From Streptomyces peucetius (GTDB lineage Bacteria; Actinomycetota; Actinomycetes; Streptomycetales; Streptomycetaceae): a stretch of 64,000 nt of DNA. Under the pieces are notes generated by a model. The model was not told the origin of the DNA and searched no databases. It was given only the letters and a program-made list of their open reading frames with translations. Made by a program: the position numbers and the translations under genes. Location of the stretch: assembly GCF_025854275.1 (NCBI RefSeq), contig NZ_CP107567.1:2666001-2730000 (forward strand), written 5' to 3'. Positions within the stretch are counted from its first letter, which is position 1. Each line of letters begins with the position of its first letter. Shown in pieces: positions 19,625-29,299 of the stretch.

Positions 19625-20128
19625 GTGACTCATCCGCACCCCGCGCCGCAGCGCCGCCCTCCGCTCCCCCGCGGCTGGAAGCGCTTCGCGGCCCGCCTTC
19701 CGATCCATCTGTACCGGATCGGTCTCGGACCCCTGTTCGGGCGGCGTCTGCTTCTGCTGATCCACACCGGCCGTACGTCCGGCCTGACCCGCAAGACGGT
19801 CATAGAGGTCGTGGAGCACGACCGGGTCGGCGGGGCGTGGACGGTGGCGTCCGGCTTCGGGCCCGGGGCCCAGTGGTACCGCAACCTCCTCCACACGCCG
19901 CAGGCCACCATCCAGGTCGGCCGCCGCTACTACCCCGTGACCGCCCACCCGGTCACGGCGGAGGAAGGCGGTCGCCTCATGGCCCGCTACGCGCCCCGCC
20001 ACCCCTTCGCCGCCCGGCAGCTCTGCCGGTTCATGGGGTACGAGGTCGACGGCAGCGAGGCGGACTACCGGCGGGTGGGCGAGTCCATCCCGTTCCTGCG
20101 CCTGGAGGCGGCGCCGGGGAGCTTCTGA
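19625..20128 (+). CDS. F420-type nitroreductase family protein (Ddn/DUF385)
   Basis: The 167-residue protein matches the deazaflavin (F420)-dependent nitroreductase family: RTSGLTRKTVIEVVEHD, ASGFGPGAQWYRNLLHTPQA and the VGRRYYPVTAHPVT strand are the typical order of the split-barrel fold. The family uses F420H2 to reduce nitro compounds, quinones or enones. The native substrate is unknown. The GTG at 19625 (FVTHPHPAP) lies just after GAGAGGCAGG. The gene is divergent from the PP2C phosphatase, with the palindrome at 19475 between them. Confidence 0.87.
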   Translation: MTHPHPAPQRRPPLPRGWKRFAARLPIHLYRIGLGPLFGRRLLLLIHTGRTSGLTRKTVIEVVEHDRVGGAWTVASGFGPGAQWYRNLLHTPQATIQVGRRYYPVTAHPVTAEEGGRLMARYAPRHPFAARQLCRFMGYEVDGSEADYRRVGESIPFLRLEAAPGSF

Positions 20129-20151
20129 CCCGGCCCGGTCCCGTCGCGGCG

Positions 20152-20634
20152 TCACGGCGTCGCGGCGCAGACCAGGAGGACGAACGCGGCGAGGGCGAGA
20201 AGAGTACGGACCAGGTGCAAGGCGTTCCACCTGGACTCGAAGGCCGCTCGCGCCTCCCGGGCGGGTACGGACCGTGCGGAGCTCTCCGACGCCGCCAGGG
20301 CGTTGTTCAACGGGACGTTGCCGGCGGAGGTGACCAGGTGGCCGGCGACCGCGCAGACCAGCGCGGCGACGACCAGCCACCGGTCCGTCGCTGTGCGGCC
20401 GTCGACGGGGACGAAGAGGGCTGCCGCCGGGAAGCCGACGCTGCCCAGGAAGACCAGCATGAACGTGGCGCGCGGCACCTTCTCGTTGAGGCGTCGCATG
20501 GCGGTCACGAACTGGTCGTCGGACAGGCGCGCGAGCGCCGGCATCACGCCGGTGAGGAAGATGACGAAGAAACCCGCGTACAGACCTGTGGTGACGACGG
20601 CGAGAGCGAGCAGCAGGGCGGCCATGCCGTTCAT
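20152..20634 (-). CDS. DUF1772 (anthrone-oxygenase-like) membrane protein
   Basis: The 160-residue protein has four predicted transmembrane helices (LLLALAVVTTGLYAGFFVIF, FMLVFLGSVGFPAAALFV, WLVVAALVCAVAGHLVT, LLALAAFVLLVCA). The intervening NVPLNNAL motif and a following WNALHLVRT motif are characteristic of DUF1772. Some members are anthrone oxygenases in polyketide pathways, but most, including stand-alone copies like this one, have no known role. The ATG at 20634 starts MNGMAALLL; the longer frame has no RBS. Confidence 0.85.
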   Translation of the reverse strand: MNGMAALLLALAVVTTGLYAGFFVIFLTGVMPALARLSDDQFVTAMRRLNEKVPRATFMLVFLGSVGFPAAALFVPVDGRTATDRWLVVAALVCAVAGHLVTSAGNVPLNNALAASESSARSVPAREARAAFESRWNALHLVRTLLALAAFVLLVCAATP

Positions 20635-20774
20635 GATGGCGTGACGCGGAGGCCGATGCGCCGTCTTTTCACACACGGGGTTGTCGGGGTCCGGTCGCCG
20701 CCCGACTCCCGACCGGCCCCGTCCGACCCCGCCCAGCCCTACCTCAACAGACCCCGCCTCCTTGTCCGCAGCGC

Positions 20775-22382
20775 TCAGTCGCGCGAGCGCCGCTGCGCCT
20801 GGTCGATCGCGTCCGCCAGTTCACCGACCGCGCTGTCCTCGGTCACCTCGGCCAGCGCCCGCGCCCGGTCCTCCAGCGCGGCCAGTCCCGGCGCGCCCGG
20901 CATCGAGCCGCCACGCAGCGACTCGGCGAAGTACGCGGCCACCGCGGTGATCTGGAGCCGCTCGGACGGCGCGCCCCACAGGGCACCCTCGACGGCGTCG
21001 GTCTCGATCGAGCCGCTCTCCTCGTGCGGTGCCCGGGTCTTCGGGTCGAGCCAGCGCACCGTCGCGGTCGCGACATGGCCACTGGCGCCGTCCCGCAGAC
21101 GCACCGCGTACAGCGCGGTGACGGTGTGGCCGGGGCCCACCTCGCCGCCGTCGACGCGGTCGTCGCGGAAGTCCTCGTCCGCGACCTCGCGGTTCTCGTA
21201 GCCTATGAGCCGGAACTGCTTGACCGTCTGCGGGTCGAACGCGACCTGTGCCTTGGCGTCCCGCGCCCGCAGTTCCACATGGCGGGGCAGCTGGTCGACG
21301 AACACCTTGCGGGCCTTCTCGTCGGTGGACACATAGGTGGTGTGCCCGTCGCCCTTGTCGGCGAGGCGTTCCATCAGCTCGTCGCCGAAGGAGCTGCCGA
21401 CACCGACGCCGAACAGCGTGATGCCGTGGTCCCGGCGGGCGTCCTCGATCCGTTCGAGGATGGCCTCGGCCTCCGTCTCACCGGTGTTGGCGAGGGCGTC
21501 GGACAGCAGCACCACTCGGTTGGTCGCCCCGGTCCTGCGGCCCTCGACCGCCTCGTCGTAGCCGGTGGTGACGCCCGCCTCCACGTTGGTGGAGTCGGTG
21601 GGCTCCAACTCGTCGATGACCGAGTGGATGCGGTCGCGATTGCCGTCGAGGCGCGTCATCGGCAGCCGGGTCTCCGCCTCGCCGCTGAAGGTGACGACGG
21701 CGACCGAGTCGCTGCCGCGGAGCTGGTCGGTGAGGGTCCCGAGGGACCTCTTGACGAGGTCGAGCCGACCGCGCTCCGCCATGGAACCGGAGATGTCGAT
21801 CACGAAGGTGAGGGCGGCGGGAGGCCGGTCGGCCTCGGGGTCGGTGGGCCGGGTGGAGAGCCCGACCCGTACGAGGGCCCAGTCCTCGCCCTCGTACTCC
21901 GCGGAGTCGGGTCGGGAGGCCTTGATCTCGCCGTCGGCGCCGCCGTTCGGCCGTGCTCCGTCGACGGTCACGGAGAAGCCGTTGTCCTTGGGCCGCGGGT
22001 AGTCCTGACGGAAGCTGTTGATGAACTCCTCGGGCCGGACCTGCCCCGGCGTGGGCGTCCCGCCCTCTTTGAGAAGGCGGCGCGTGTAGTCGTAGGAGGC
22101 GGTGTCCACGTCGAGGGCGAAGGTGGACAGATAGTCGGCGGGCGGCGCGAAGTCCCGCTTACCCTCCGCGCTCTCGTCGCCCTCCCGGTTCGGCCCGCCC
22201 TTGCCGCCGTCCGGCAGGACGGGCGCGGGCGCGCCGTCGGGCCGCCCGCCGTCGTAACTCGCGTCGGTGGCCCGGTTCCCTGAACCGGACCCGCAGCCTG
22301 CGGTCAGCAGTACTCCACCGGCCAGGACGGCCGCCGCAACCGTCCTGCCCATCCTCGAACCCACCCCTGCACGGAACATCAT
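20775..22382 (-). CDS. VWA-domain lipoprotein (YfbK-like)
   Basis: The 535-residue lipoprotein has an SPII signal: basic start, hydrophobic AAAVLAGGVLLTAGC with lipobox LTAGC. An N-terminal YfbK-type domain (FALDVDTASYDYTRRLL, RPEEFINSFRQDYP) precedes a von Willebrand A domain with an intact MIDAS motif (DISGSM, then T and D residues further on). A C-terminal DUF3520-like region follows (AYFAESLRGG). It is probably an extracytoplasmic metal-dependent adhesion or assembly factor. The first of two adjacent ATGs (22382) follows GGGGGAGACCGG. Confidence 0.88.
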   Translation of the reverse strand: MMFRAGVGSRMGRTVAAAVLAGGVLLTAGCGSGSGNRATDASYDGGRPDGAPAPVLPDGGKGGPNREGDESAEGKRDFAPPADYLSTFALDVDTASYDYTRRLLKEGGTPTPGQVRPEEFINSFRQDYPRPKDNGFSVTVDGARPNGGADGEIKASRPDSAEYEGEDWALVRVGLSTRPTDPEADRPPAALTFVIDISGSMAERGRLDLVKRSLGTLTDQLRGSDSVAVVTFSGEAETRLPMTRLDGNRDRIHSVIDELEPTDSTNVEAGVTTGYDEAVEGRRTGATNRVVLLSDALANTGETEAEAILERIEDARRDHGITLFGVGVGSSFGDELMERLADKGDGHTTYVSTDEKARKVFVDQLPRHVELRARDAKAQVAFDPQTVKQFRLIGYENREVADEDFRDDRVDGGEVGPGHTVTALYAVRLRDGASGHVATATVRWLDPKTRAPHEESGSIETDAVEGALWGAPSERLQITAVAAYFAESLRGGSMPGAPGLAALEDRARALAEVTEDSAVGELADAIDQAQRRSRD

Positions 22383-22516
22383 CCGGTCTCCCCCTCGGGT
22401 CGTCGGCACTTGTGAATGTGACGTCCCAGTCGGCCGGACGGAGCAGTCGGTGGCGTTGCGGAAGGGTCTCGATGCGGCAACAGGGCGCATGGTTCGCCCG
22501 CTATGCGCATGATGTC

Positions 22517-23404
22517 CTACGACACGATGTCCTTGCGGGCGAAGTTCCGGAACGCGAGCGCGAACAGGACCAGTGCGTACGTGACGGAGACCGCCGCCCC
22601 CTTGAGCATGCCCGTCCACTCCAGCTGCGGCTGCAGCGCGTCGATCCAGGCGAACTGCCAGTGCGCCGGCAGTACTTCGCGCCAGCCGCCCAGTGCGGTC
22701 ACCGCGTCCAGCACATTGCCGATGATGGTCAGGCCGACGGCGCCGCCGACCGCGCCCAGCGGGGCGTCGGTCTTGGTGGACAGCCAGAAGGCCAGGCCTG
22801 CGGTGACCAGTTGGGAGACGAACACGAACGCCACGACGAGCCCGATACGGGCCAGCGTGTCGCCCGCCGCCAGTGAGCCGCCGGTCGGAAGCTTCAGCGG
22901 CCCCCAGCCGTAGGCGATCGTTCCCGAGACGAGCCCGACCAGCGGCAGCAGCAGCATCGCCGCCGCGCTGAAGCCCAGCGCCACGGCGAGCTTCGACCAC
23001 AGCAGCCTGGTACGCGGCACGGGGGCGGCCAGCAGATAGCGCAGTGAGGACCAGTTGGCCTCGGAGGCGACCGTGTCACCGTGGAACAGCGCCACCGGCA
23101 CCACCAGGAGAAAACCGGCGGACACGAACAGGCAGGTCGCCGCGAAGTTCGCGCCGGAGGCGGTGGCGGTGTCCATCAGGGTGATCCGGCCGCCTTCCCG
23201 GCCGCCCGGAGTACCGCCGATGGCGAACGCCGCGATCAGGATCAGCGGCAGCACGCCCAGCACCCCGGCCATCACCAGGGTCCGGCGTCGTTTCAGCTGC
23301 CGCACCGCCTCGACCCGGAGCGGCAGGGTGTGCCGGGCCCGGTAGCCGGGGGCGGAGTCGACGAGCACCGCGCTCGGCGTGCCGGTCTTCACGGGCGCGC
23401 TCAT
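22517..23404 (-). CDS. ABC-2 type transporter permease
   Basis: The 295-residue protein has six hydrophobic segments, beginning LVMAGVLGVLPLILIAAFAI and ending TYALVLFALAFRNF. It also has the cytoplasmic loop RYLLAAPVPRTRLLWSKL typical of ABC-2 permeases. Its ATG overlaps the stop of the peptidase-ATPase fusion gene by four bases (ATGA), so it is clearly the membrane partner of that ATPase. The substrate is unknown. Confidence 0.9.
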   Translation of the reverse strand: MSAPVKTGTPSAVLVDSAPGYRARHTLPLRVEAVRQLKRRRTLVMAGVLGVLPLILIAAFAIGGTPGGREGGRITLMDTATASGANFAATCLFVSAGFLLVVPVALFHGDTVASEANWSSLRYLLAAPVPRTRLLWSKLAVALGFSAAAMLLLPLVGLVSGTIAYGWGPLKLPTGGSLAAGDTLARIGLVVAFVFVSQLVTAGLAFWLSTKTDAPLGAVGGAVGLTIIGNVLDAVTALGGWREVLPAHWQFAWIDALQPQLEWTGMLKGAAVSVTYALVLFALAFRNFARKDIVS

Positions 23405-26205
23405 GCGGAACCTCCGATCAGGGTGAGGAACGCGTCCTCCAGGCGGCGGTGCGGGCCCACGCCCGTCAGGGGCACGTCCAGCCGCACCAGTTCGGTGATC
23501 ATGGCCGTGGCGGTGGCTCCGTCGAGCCGTACGAGCAGTCCGTCGTCCGTACGCGCCGCCGAGCCGATCCCGGGCAGCGCCGCGATCTTCTCGACGACCG
23601 CGTCCGGCACATCGCCGGCGGTGGTGACGAGCAGGGTGTCGCTCCCGCCGGTGATCTCGGCGACCGGCCCGGCCTGCACGAGCCGGCCACGGTCCATGAC
23701 CACCAGGTGGGTGCAGGACTGCTCGACCTCCGAGAGGAGGTGGCTGGAGACGATGACGGTCCGGCCGCCCGCGGCGTAACGGATCATCACGTCCCGCATC
23801 TCACGGATCTGCGGCGGGTCGAGCCCGTTGGTCGGCTCGTCGAGGATCAGCAGGTCCGGCATGCCGAGCATGGCCTGGGCGATGGCGAGCCGCTGCCGCA
23901 TGCCCTGCGAGTAGGTGCGCACGGCGCGGGCGAGCGCGTCCCCGAGGCCGGCGATCTCGAGCGCCTCCTCGATGTGCGCGTCGGCCGCGGGGCGGCCGGT
24001 CGCCCGCCAGTACAGCTCCAGGTTGTCGCGCCCCGACAGGTGGGGCAGGAATCCCGCGCCCTCGACGAACGCGCCGACCCGGGAGAGCACGGGCGCGCCG
24101 GGCCTGATCGCGTGGCCGAAGACGCGGATCTCGCCGTCGTCGGGCCGGATGAGACCCATCAGCATGCGCAGTGTGGTCGTCTTGCCGGCGCCGTTGGGAC
24201 CAAGGAGGCCGAGCACCTGGCCCTTCTCGACGCGGAAGGACAGGTCCTGTACCGCGTACCGGTCGGCGGACTTCGCGTACCGCTTGGTCAGGCCGGTGAT
24301 CTCCAGCGGCACGTCGGCACGCTCCGGGTCGGGGGCCGGTGCGACGGTGCGGCGGTGAGCGGTCAGCAGCAGCGCCACGGCCACGAGGGCGCCCGCGGCG
24401 GGCAGCCCCCAGACCCACCACGGCAGACCGGCCGCCTCGGTCCGCACGGCGGGCGCGGTGGGCACGGAGAGCCGCCCCGCGAGGGAGACGGTGTAGGTGG
24501 CCGGGGCGGCCGGTGAGGCGTAGCCGAGGTCGGTCGCCGACAAGGCGAGACGCAGCCGGTGCCCGGCGTCGACCTCGTGGTCCACGGCCGGGAGGGTCAG
24601 CTCGACCTCCTTGCCGGCCTTCGCGTCCTCGACCAGGACCGGGGCGACGAGTTGGGCGGGCAGCACCTGCTGCCGGCCGTCCGGGCCGACGTCGTAGACC
24701 TTGCCGAACAGGACGGCCTCGCCGCTGTCGGAGGCCACCTTCACCCTGATCGACGGCGAGCCGGTGATGCGCGTGGAGGCGCCGAGCGGCGCCGACTCGA
24801 AGCTCGCGAACTGGCCGGGGAAGTCGAGGGACAGACCGACGCCGAGCGAGGACAGCGCACCCGCGCCGCCGGTGAGGCCCGGGACCGCCGAGATGGCGGG
24901 CGGTGTGCCGCCGGCCGGGTTGGAGAAGCGCTGCTCGCGGCCGGTGAGCGTGAACTGCCGGGCGCTGTCGGTGAGACCGGGGTAGGCGGGGGCGGTCGCG
25001 CCCCGCAGCAGCGCCTGGCCGTCGGTGGAGTCGACGCCGCCGGTGCGGCTGACGCGGAAGGCGGGCCCGGTGTCCGCGCCCTTGTCCTCCTTCAGGTACC
25101 GGTCGAACCAGTCGGCGATACGGGCCTCGACGCGGTCGGTCTCCCGGTCGCCGCCGTCGTGGCCGCCGGCGATCCAGTCGACGGCGACGGGCGCGCCGTT
25201 GGCCTTGATCGTCTTGGCCATGGCGTCGGCGTGTGTGAGGGGGAAGAGCGAGTCGGACTGGCCCTGCACGATGAGCGCGGGCACCTTGATCCGGTCGCCG
25301 ACGGCGGAGGGACTGCGGCTTTCGAGGAGCTTTCGCGCCAGGGCGTCGGCCTTCCCGGCGACGGCGACGCGCTCGTACATGGCGCACAGCACGGGCTGGA
25401 AGCGGCCGCATCCGTCGGGGTTCACCGGCACGGCGGTGCGGCCGGAGGCCGTGGTGGTCCGTGTGCCGCTGCCGGCGGCATCCTGGCCGGCAGCGCGGTC
25501 CTGGCCGGCCGGGGCTTCGCCCGCGGGCGGTTCGGCCGGCTCGCCGGGGTCGGCGGGCGGGCGGCCTCCCGGGGCCGTGCCGTCCGCCGCGGCCGTCGAG
25601 CCGGTGGTGAAGAAGATGCCGGCCCAGAGCTTCTTGAAGACGCCGTCGGGAAAGAGCGCGTCGGCGAGATTCCAGTAGGTGATCTGTGGCGCGATCGCGT
25701 CGACCCGCGGGTCGTACGCCGCGCCCAGCAGCGAGACGGCGCCCCCGTAGGAGGAGCCGCTCATGCCGACCCGCGGGTCGCCGTCCGCGTCGAGCTCGAC
25801 CTCCGGGCGCTTCGCCAGCCAGTCGATCAGCCGGGAGACGTCCTTGACCTCGTGGTCCGGATCGTTCATCCCGATCTGCCCGGTGGACCGGCCGAAGCCG
25901 CGGGCCGACCACGTGAGCACGGCGTACCCGTCGCGGGCCAGCCGCTCGGCCTGCGCGCGGACGTCGTCCTTGCTGCCGCCGAAGCCGTGGCCGAGGAGGA
26001 CGGCAGGTCGGCGGCCGTCGCCGCCGCTCGTGAAGTACGAAGTGTCGATCTTCGCCCCGGGCATGCTGTGCACCCGGTCCTCGCGGTGCACGGCGGGCGC
26101 GGTGTCGTCGGCGACGGCGGTCCACGTGCCGGCGCCGGCGAGGACGGCGAGGGCGGCGGCACCCGCGAGCCAGCGGTCCCGCGCCCGGGGAAGTCGGATC
26201 TGCAT
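23401..26205 (-). CDS. Secreted X-Pro-peptidase-like hydrolase fused to an ABC ATPase
   Basis: One 934-residue chain. An N-terminal signal-anchor (about 12-32) leads to an alpha/beta hydrolase of the X-Pro dipeptidyl-peptidase (CocE/NonD) class: LLGHGFGGSKDDVRAQ, nucleophile Ser152 in GSSYGG, acid Asp in GQSDSLFP, and His in AGGHDGG. Its beta-rich C-terminal domain follows. A membrane helix near 593-616 (LPWWVWGLPAAGALVAVALL) precedes a cytosolic ABC ATPase with GPNGAGKTT near 668, YSQGMRQRLAI and LLILDEPTNGLDP. The topology puts the hydrolase outside and the ATPase inside. The gene overlaps the permease gene by ATGA. No frameshift lies between the parts, so the fusion looks genuine. Confidence 0.9.
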   Translation of the reverse strand: MQIRLPRARDRWLAGAAALAVLAGAGTWTAVADDTAPAVHREDRVHSMPGAKIDTSYFTSGGDGRRPAVLLGHGFGGSKDDVRAQAERLARDGYAVLTWSARGFGRSTGQIGMNDPDHEVKDVSRLIDWLAKRPEVELDADGDPRVGMSGSSYGGAVSLLGAAYDPRVDAIAPQITYWNLADALFPDGVFKKLWAGIFFTTGSTAAADGTAPGGRPPADPGEPAEPPAGEAPAGQDRAAGQDAAGSGTRTTTASGRTAVPVNPDGCGRFQPVLCAMYERVAVAGKADALARKLLESRSPSAVGDRIKVPALIVQGQSDSLFPLTHADAMAKTIKANGAPVAVDWIAGGHDGGDRETDRVEARIADWFDRYLKEDKGADTGPAFRVSRTGGVDSTDGQALLRGATAPAYPGLTDSARQFTLTGREQRFSNPAGGTPPAISAVPGLTGGAGALSSLGVGLSLDFPGQFASFESAPLGASTRITGSPSIRVKVASDSGEAVLFGKVYDVGPDGRQQVLPAQLVAPVLVEDAKAGKEVELTLPAVDHEVDAGHRLRLALSATDLGYASPAAPATYTVSLAGRLSVPTAPAVRTEAAGLPWWVWGLPAAGALVAVALLLTAHRRTVAPAPDPERADVPLEITGLTKRYAKSADRYAVQDLSFRVEKGQVLGLLGPNGAGKTTTLRMLMGLIRPDDGEIRVFGHAIRPGAPVLSRVGAFVEGAGFLPHLSGRDNLELYWRATGRPAADAHIEEALEIAGLGDALARAVRTYSQGMRQRLAIAQAMLGMPDLLILDEPTNGLDPPQIREMRDVMIRYAAGGRTVIVSSHLLSEVEQSCTHLVVMDRGRLVQAGPVAEITGGSDTLLVTTAGDVPDAVVEKIAALPGIGSAARTDDGLLVRLDGATATAMITELVRLDVPLTGVGPHRRLEDAFLTLIGGSA

Positions 26206-26568
26206 GGTTGAAACCCTAAGCGCACGCCGACCGGACGTCGGCTGCCGCCGGGCGGAACCTGTACGCCTCCTCGGGTAGTACGCGGCACCGCAGCCGTACA
26301 CCAGGTGCGGTATCCGCAGAGGTTTCTGAGACGGTGACAGGGGCGCTCCCGACAACGGACATTCCGGACCGTGACGACGGGGCACACAAGATCCACACCT
26401 GGTGAACCCCCTTCAGGAGGGGTACTTTTCCGGCCAGTTACCCACCAGCCGCCCTCTTGTGGCGCAGGTCACATCACAGCACTCTGGTTCTCATAGCCGC
26501 ACGTCCTGGCACCATGCACGCCCGTACTTGCCCGTAACAACCGGTCAACGAAAGGTCAGGTGCACGAG
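26206..26568. other. Divergent intergenic region, fusion-protein gene / subtilase gene
   Basis: These ~360 bases contain both promoters. A partly self-complementary stretch (CCCCCTTCAGGAGGGG, about 26407-26422) and A/T-richer sequence near 26460-26560 precede the protease gene. I see no additional gene. Confidence 0.4.
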
Positions 26569-27750
26569 ATGAGAGCCACTGCCCGTCGCGCCGGGGCGCT
26601 GATATCAGCAGTCGCCGCCGCGACCGGTCTCCAGTTCGCCGTCTCCCCCACCGCGCACAGCGCGTCCATCGGCGATCTTCGTCTCGCCCCCACTGCAACT
26701 GCCGTCCCGGGCAGCTGGATCGTCGTCCTCAAGGACGGCACGACCCGAGCCGCCGACCTCGGCGTCGCACCGAAGCACACCTACAGCAGCGTCCTCTCCG
26801 GCTTCTCCGCCGCGATGTCGCCCTCCAAGGCGAAGGAGCTCGCGGCCGATCCGCGGGTCGCCTACGTCGAGCAGGACTCCACGGTCCGGCTGAACGACAC
26901 CCAGGCGAACGCCACCTGGGGCATCGACCGCATCGACCAGCGCGACCTGCCGCTGTCGAAGACGTACACCTACAACACGTCGGCGTCGAACGTGAACGCC
27001 TACATCATCGACACCGGGATCCGCACCTCCCACGCAGAGTTCGGCGGACGCGCGAGCGTCGGCACGGACACGGTGGGCGGCGGGCAGAACGGCCAGGACT
27101 GCCAGGGCCACGGCACCCATGTCGCGGGTACCGTCGGCGGCAAGAACTACGGCGTCGCCAAGAGCGTCAACCTCATCGCCGTACGGGTCCTCGACTGCAA
27201 CGGCTCCGGCACCACCGCCGGGGTCATCGCGGGCGTCGACTGGGTCACCGCCAACGCACAGAAGCCCGCCGTGGCGAACATGAGCCTCGGCGGCAGTGCG
27301 AGCACCGCGCTGGACAACGCCGTGAAGAAGTCCATCGCTTCCGGCGTCAGCTACTCCGTCGCGGCGGGCAACGGGCTCCCGATCCTGGGCATCCCCGCGA
27401 ACGCGTGCAACTACTCACCCGCCCGCGTCCCCGAGGCGATCACGGTCGGGGCGACGGACAGCGCGGACCGCCGGGCATCGTTCTCCAACTACGGAACCTG
27501 CCTGGACCTGTTCGCGCCGGGCGTGGGCATCACCTCCGCCTGGAAGGACAACGACACCGCCACCAGCACCATCTCGGGCACCTCGATGGCGAGCCCGCAC
27601 ACCGCGGGCGTGGCCGCGCTCTACCTCTCGTCGCATCCGACGGCCACCCCGGCGCAGGTCCGGGACGCCCTGGTGGCGGGCGCGACGTCGGGCAAGGTCC
27701 AGAGCCCGATGACCGGTTCCCCGAACAAGCTGCTGTACTCGCTGTTCTGA
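26569..27750 (+). CDS. Secreted S8 subtilisin-like serine protease
   Basis: The 393-residue preproprotein has a signal peptide ending near PTAHSAS, an I9-type inhibitor propeptide (GSWIVVLKDGTTRAADLG to VAYVEQDSTVRL), and a proteinase-K-like catalytic domain. The triad is Asp148 (YIIDTGI), His181 (GHGTHVAG) and Ser339 (GTSMASPH). Two Cys pairs typical of the proteinase K group are present. It should be exported by Sec or Tat, with the propeptide removed outside. The ATG at 26569 was preferred to GTG 26560 because AGG lies at good distance before it. Confidence 0.92.
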   Translation: MRATARRAGALISAVAAATGLQFAVSPTAHSASIGDLRLAPTATAVPGSWIVVLKDGTTRAADLGVAPKHTYSSVLSGFSAAMSPSKAKELAADPRVAYVEQDSTVRLNDTQANATWGIDRIDQRDLPLSKTYTYNTSASNVNAYIIDTGIRTSHAEFGGRASVGTDTVGGGQNGQDCQGHGTHVAGTVGGKNYGVAKSVNLIAVRVLDCNGSGTTAGVIAGVDWVTANAQKPAVANMSLGGSASTALDNAVKKSIASGVSYSVAAGNGLPILGIPANACNYSPARVPEAITVGATDSADRRASFSNYGTCLDLFAPGVGITSAWKDNDTATSTISGTSMASPHTAGVAALYLSSHPTATPAQVRDALVAGATSGKVQSPMTGSPNKLLYSLF

Positions 27751-27782
27751 CCCACCGCATCGCCGTGCCGGCGGGCGTCGCC

Positions 27783-29285
27783 TCAGTGGTTGCGGGGGAA
27801 GCCCAGGTCCACACCGGCCGGGGCGTCGGCCGGGTCGGGCCAGCGGGTGGTGACGACCTTGCCACGGGTGTAGAAGTGCACGCCGTCGTTGCCGTAGATG
27901 TGGTGGTCGCCGAAGAGGGAGTCCTTCCAGCCACCGAAGGAGTGGTATCCCACCGGCACCGGGATCGGCACGTTCACACCGACCATCCCGGCCTCGATCT
28001 CCAGCTGGAAGCGGCGCGCCGCGCCGCCGTCACGCGTGAAGATCGCCGTGCCGTTGCCGTACGGGGAGCCGTTGATCAGCGCCACACCGTCCTCGTACGT
28101 CGCCGCGCGCAGCACGCACAGCACCGGACCGAAGATCTCGTCGCGGTAGGCGTCGGAGTCGGTGGAGACCTTGTCCAGGAGCGACAGCCCGATCCAGTGG
28201 CCGTCCTCGAAGCCGTCGACCGTGTACCCGGTGCCGTCGAGGACGACGTCCGCGCCCTGGGCGGCGGCGCCCTTGACGTACGAGGCGACCTTGTCGCGGT
28301 GGGCGGCGGTGATCAGCGGGCCCATCTCGGACGTGGGGTCGTTGCCCGGACCGATCTTGATCTTCTCGGCGCGCTCGCGGATCTTGTCCACCAGTTCGTC
28401 GGCGATCGCGCCGACCGCGACGACCGCCGAGATCGCCATGCACCGCTCGCCCGCCGAGCCGTACGCCGCGGAGACCGCCGCGTCGGCGGCCGCGTCGAGG
28501 TCGGCGTCGGGCAGCACCAGCATGTGGTTCTTCGCGCCGCCGAGAGCCTGGACCCGCTTGCCGTTGGCGGAGGCGGTGGTGTGGATGTAGCGGGCGATCG
28601 GGGTGGAGCCGACGAACGAGACCGCGGCCACGTCGGGGTGCTCGAGCAGCGCGTCGACGGCGACCTTGTCGCCGTGGACGACGTTGAGCACGCCGTCGGG
28701 CAGACCGGCCTGGGAGGCCAGCTCGGCGAGGAGGTTGGCGGCGGACGGGTCCTTCTCGCTCGGCTTGAGGACGAAGGTGTTTCCGCAGGCGACGGCCAGC
28801 GGGAACATCCACATCGGCACCATCGCCGGGAAGTTGAACGGGGTGATGCCGGCGACGACGCCCAGCGGCTGCCGGATCGCGGCGACGTCCACCCGGCTGG
28901 AGACCTGGGTGGACAGCTCCCCCTTGAGCTGGGTCGTGATGCCGCAGGCGAGCTCGACGATCTCGAGACCGCGGGCCACCTCGCCGAGGGCGTCGGAGTG
29001 CACCTTGCCGTGTTCGGCGGTGATCAGGTCCGCGATGTCGTCGCGGTGCGCGTCCAGCAGAGCGCGGTAGCGGAAGAGGACCGCGGTGCGCTGCGCGAGC
29101 GAGGACGTGGACCAGGTCGCGTACGCCTCGCGCGCCGCCGCCACGGCCGCGGCGACCTCGTCGGCGGAGGCGAGGGCGACACGCGTGGTGACGGCTCCCG
29201 TCGCCGGGTCGGTGACCGGGCCCCAGTTCCCCGACGCACCTTCGACGGTCTTGCCACCGATCCAGTGGTTGACGGTCTTCGTCAT
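27783..29285 (-). CDS. mmsA: Methylmalonate-semialdehyde dehydrogenase (CoA-acylating)
   Basis: The 500-residue aldehyde dehydrogenase is closest in pattern to MmsA/IolA: ITPFNFPAMVPMWMFPLAVA, catalytic Cys in GSAGERCMAISAVV, and NVPIPVPVGYHSFGGWKDS near the C-terminus. The usual Glu nucleophile-activating residue is absent from the ALGG(A)KNH segment, as is normal for CoA-acylating MMSDH. In inositol catabolism it converts malonate semialdehyde to acetyl-CoA, and in valine breakdown it acts on methylmalonate semialdehyde. It is the last gene of the iolC-aldolase-iolB-iolD-mmsA operon, 14 bases after iolD. It converges with the protease gene, 32 bases away. Confidence 0.94.
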   Translation of the reverse strand: MTKTVNHWIGGKTVEGASGNWGPVTDPATGAVTTRVALASADEVAAAVAAAREAYATWSTSSLAQRTAVLFRYRALLDAHRDDIADLITAEHGKVHSDALGEVARGLEIVELACGITTQLKGELSTQVSSRVDVAAIRQPLGVVAGITPFNFPAMVPMWMFPLAVACGNTFVLKPSEKDPSAANLLAELASQAGLPDGVLNVVHGDKVAVDALLEHPDVAAVSFVGSTPIARYIHTTASANGKRVQALGGAKNHMLVLPDADLDAAADAAVSAAYGSAGERCMAISAVVAVGAIADELVDKIRERAEKIKIGPGNDPTSEMGPLITAAHRDKVASYVKGAAAQGADVVLDGTGYTVDGFEDGHWIGLSLLDKVSTDSDAYRDEIFGPVLCVLRAATYEDGVALINGSPYGNGTAIFTRDGGAARRFQLEIEAGMVGVNVPIPVPVGYHSFGGWKDSLFGDHHIYGNDGVHFYTRGKVVTTRWPDPADAPAGVDLGFPRNH

Positions 29286-29299
29286 GACGAAAAGCTCCT

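Noticed and set aside
23401..26205. Peptidase-ATPase fusion as two genes joined by a sequencing error
   Set aside because: The frame, the linking membrane helix and codon use are continuous, and no homopolymer problem is seen at the junction.
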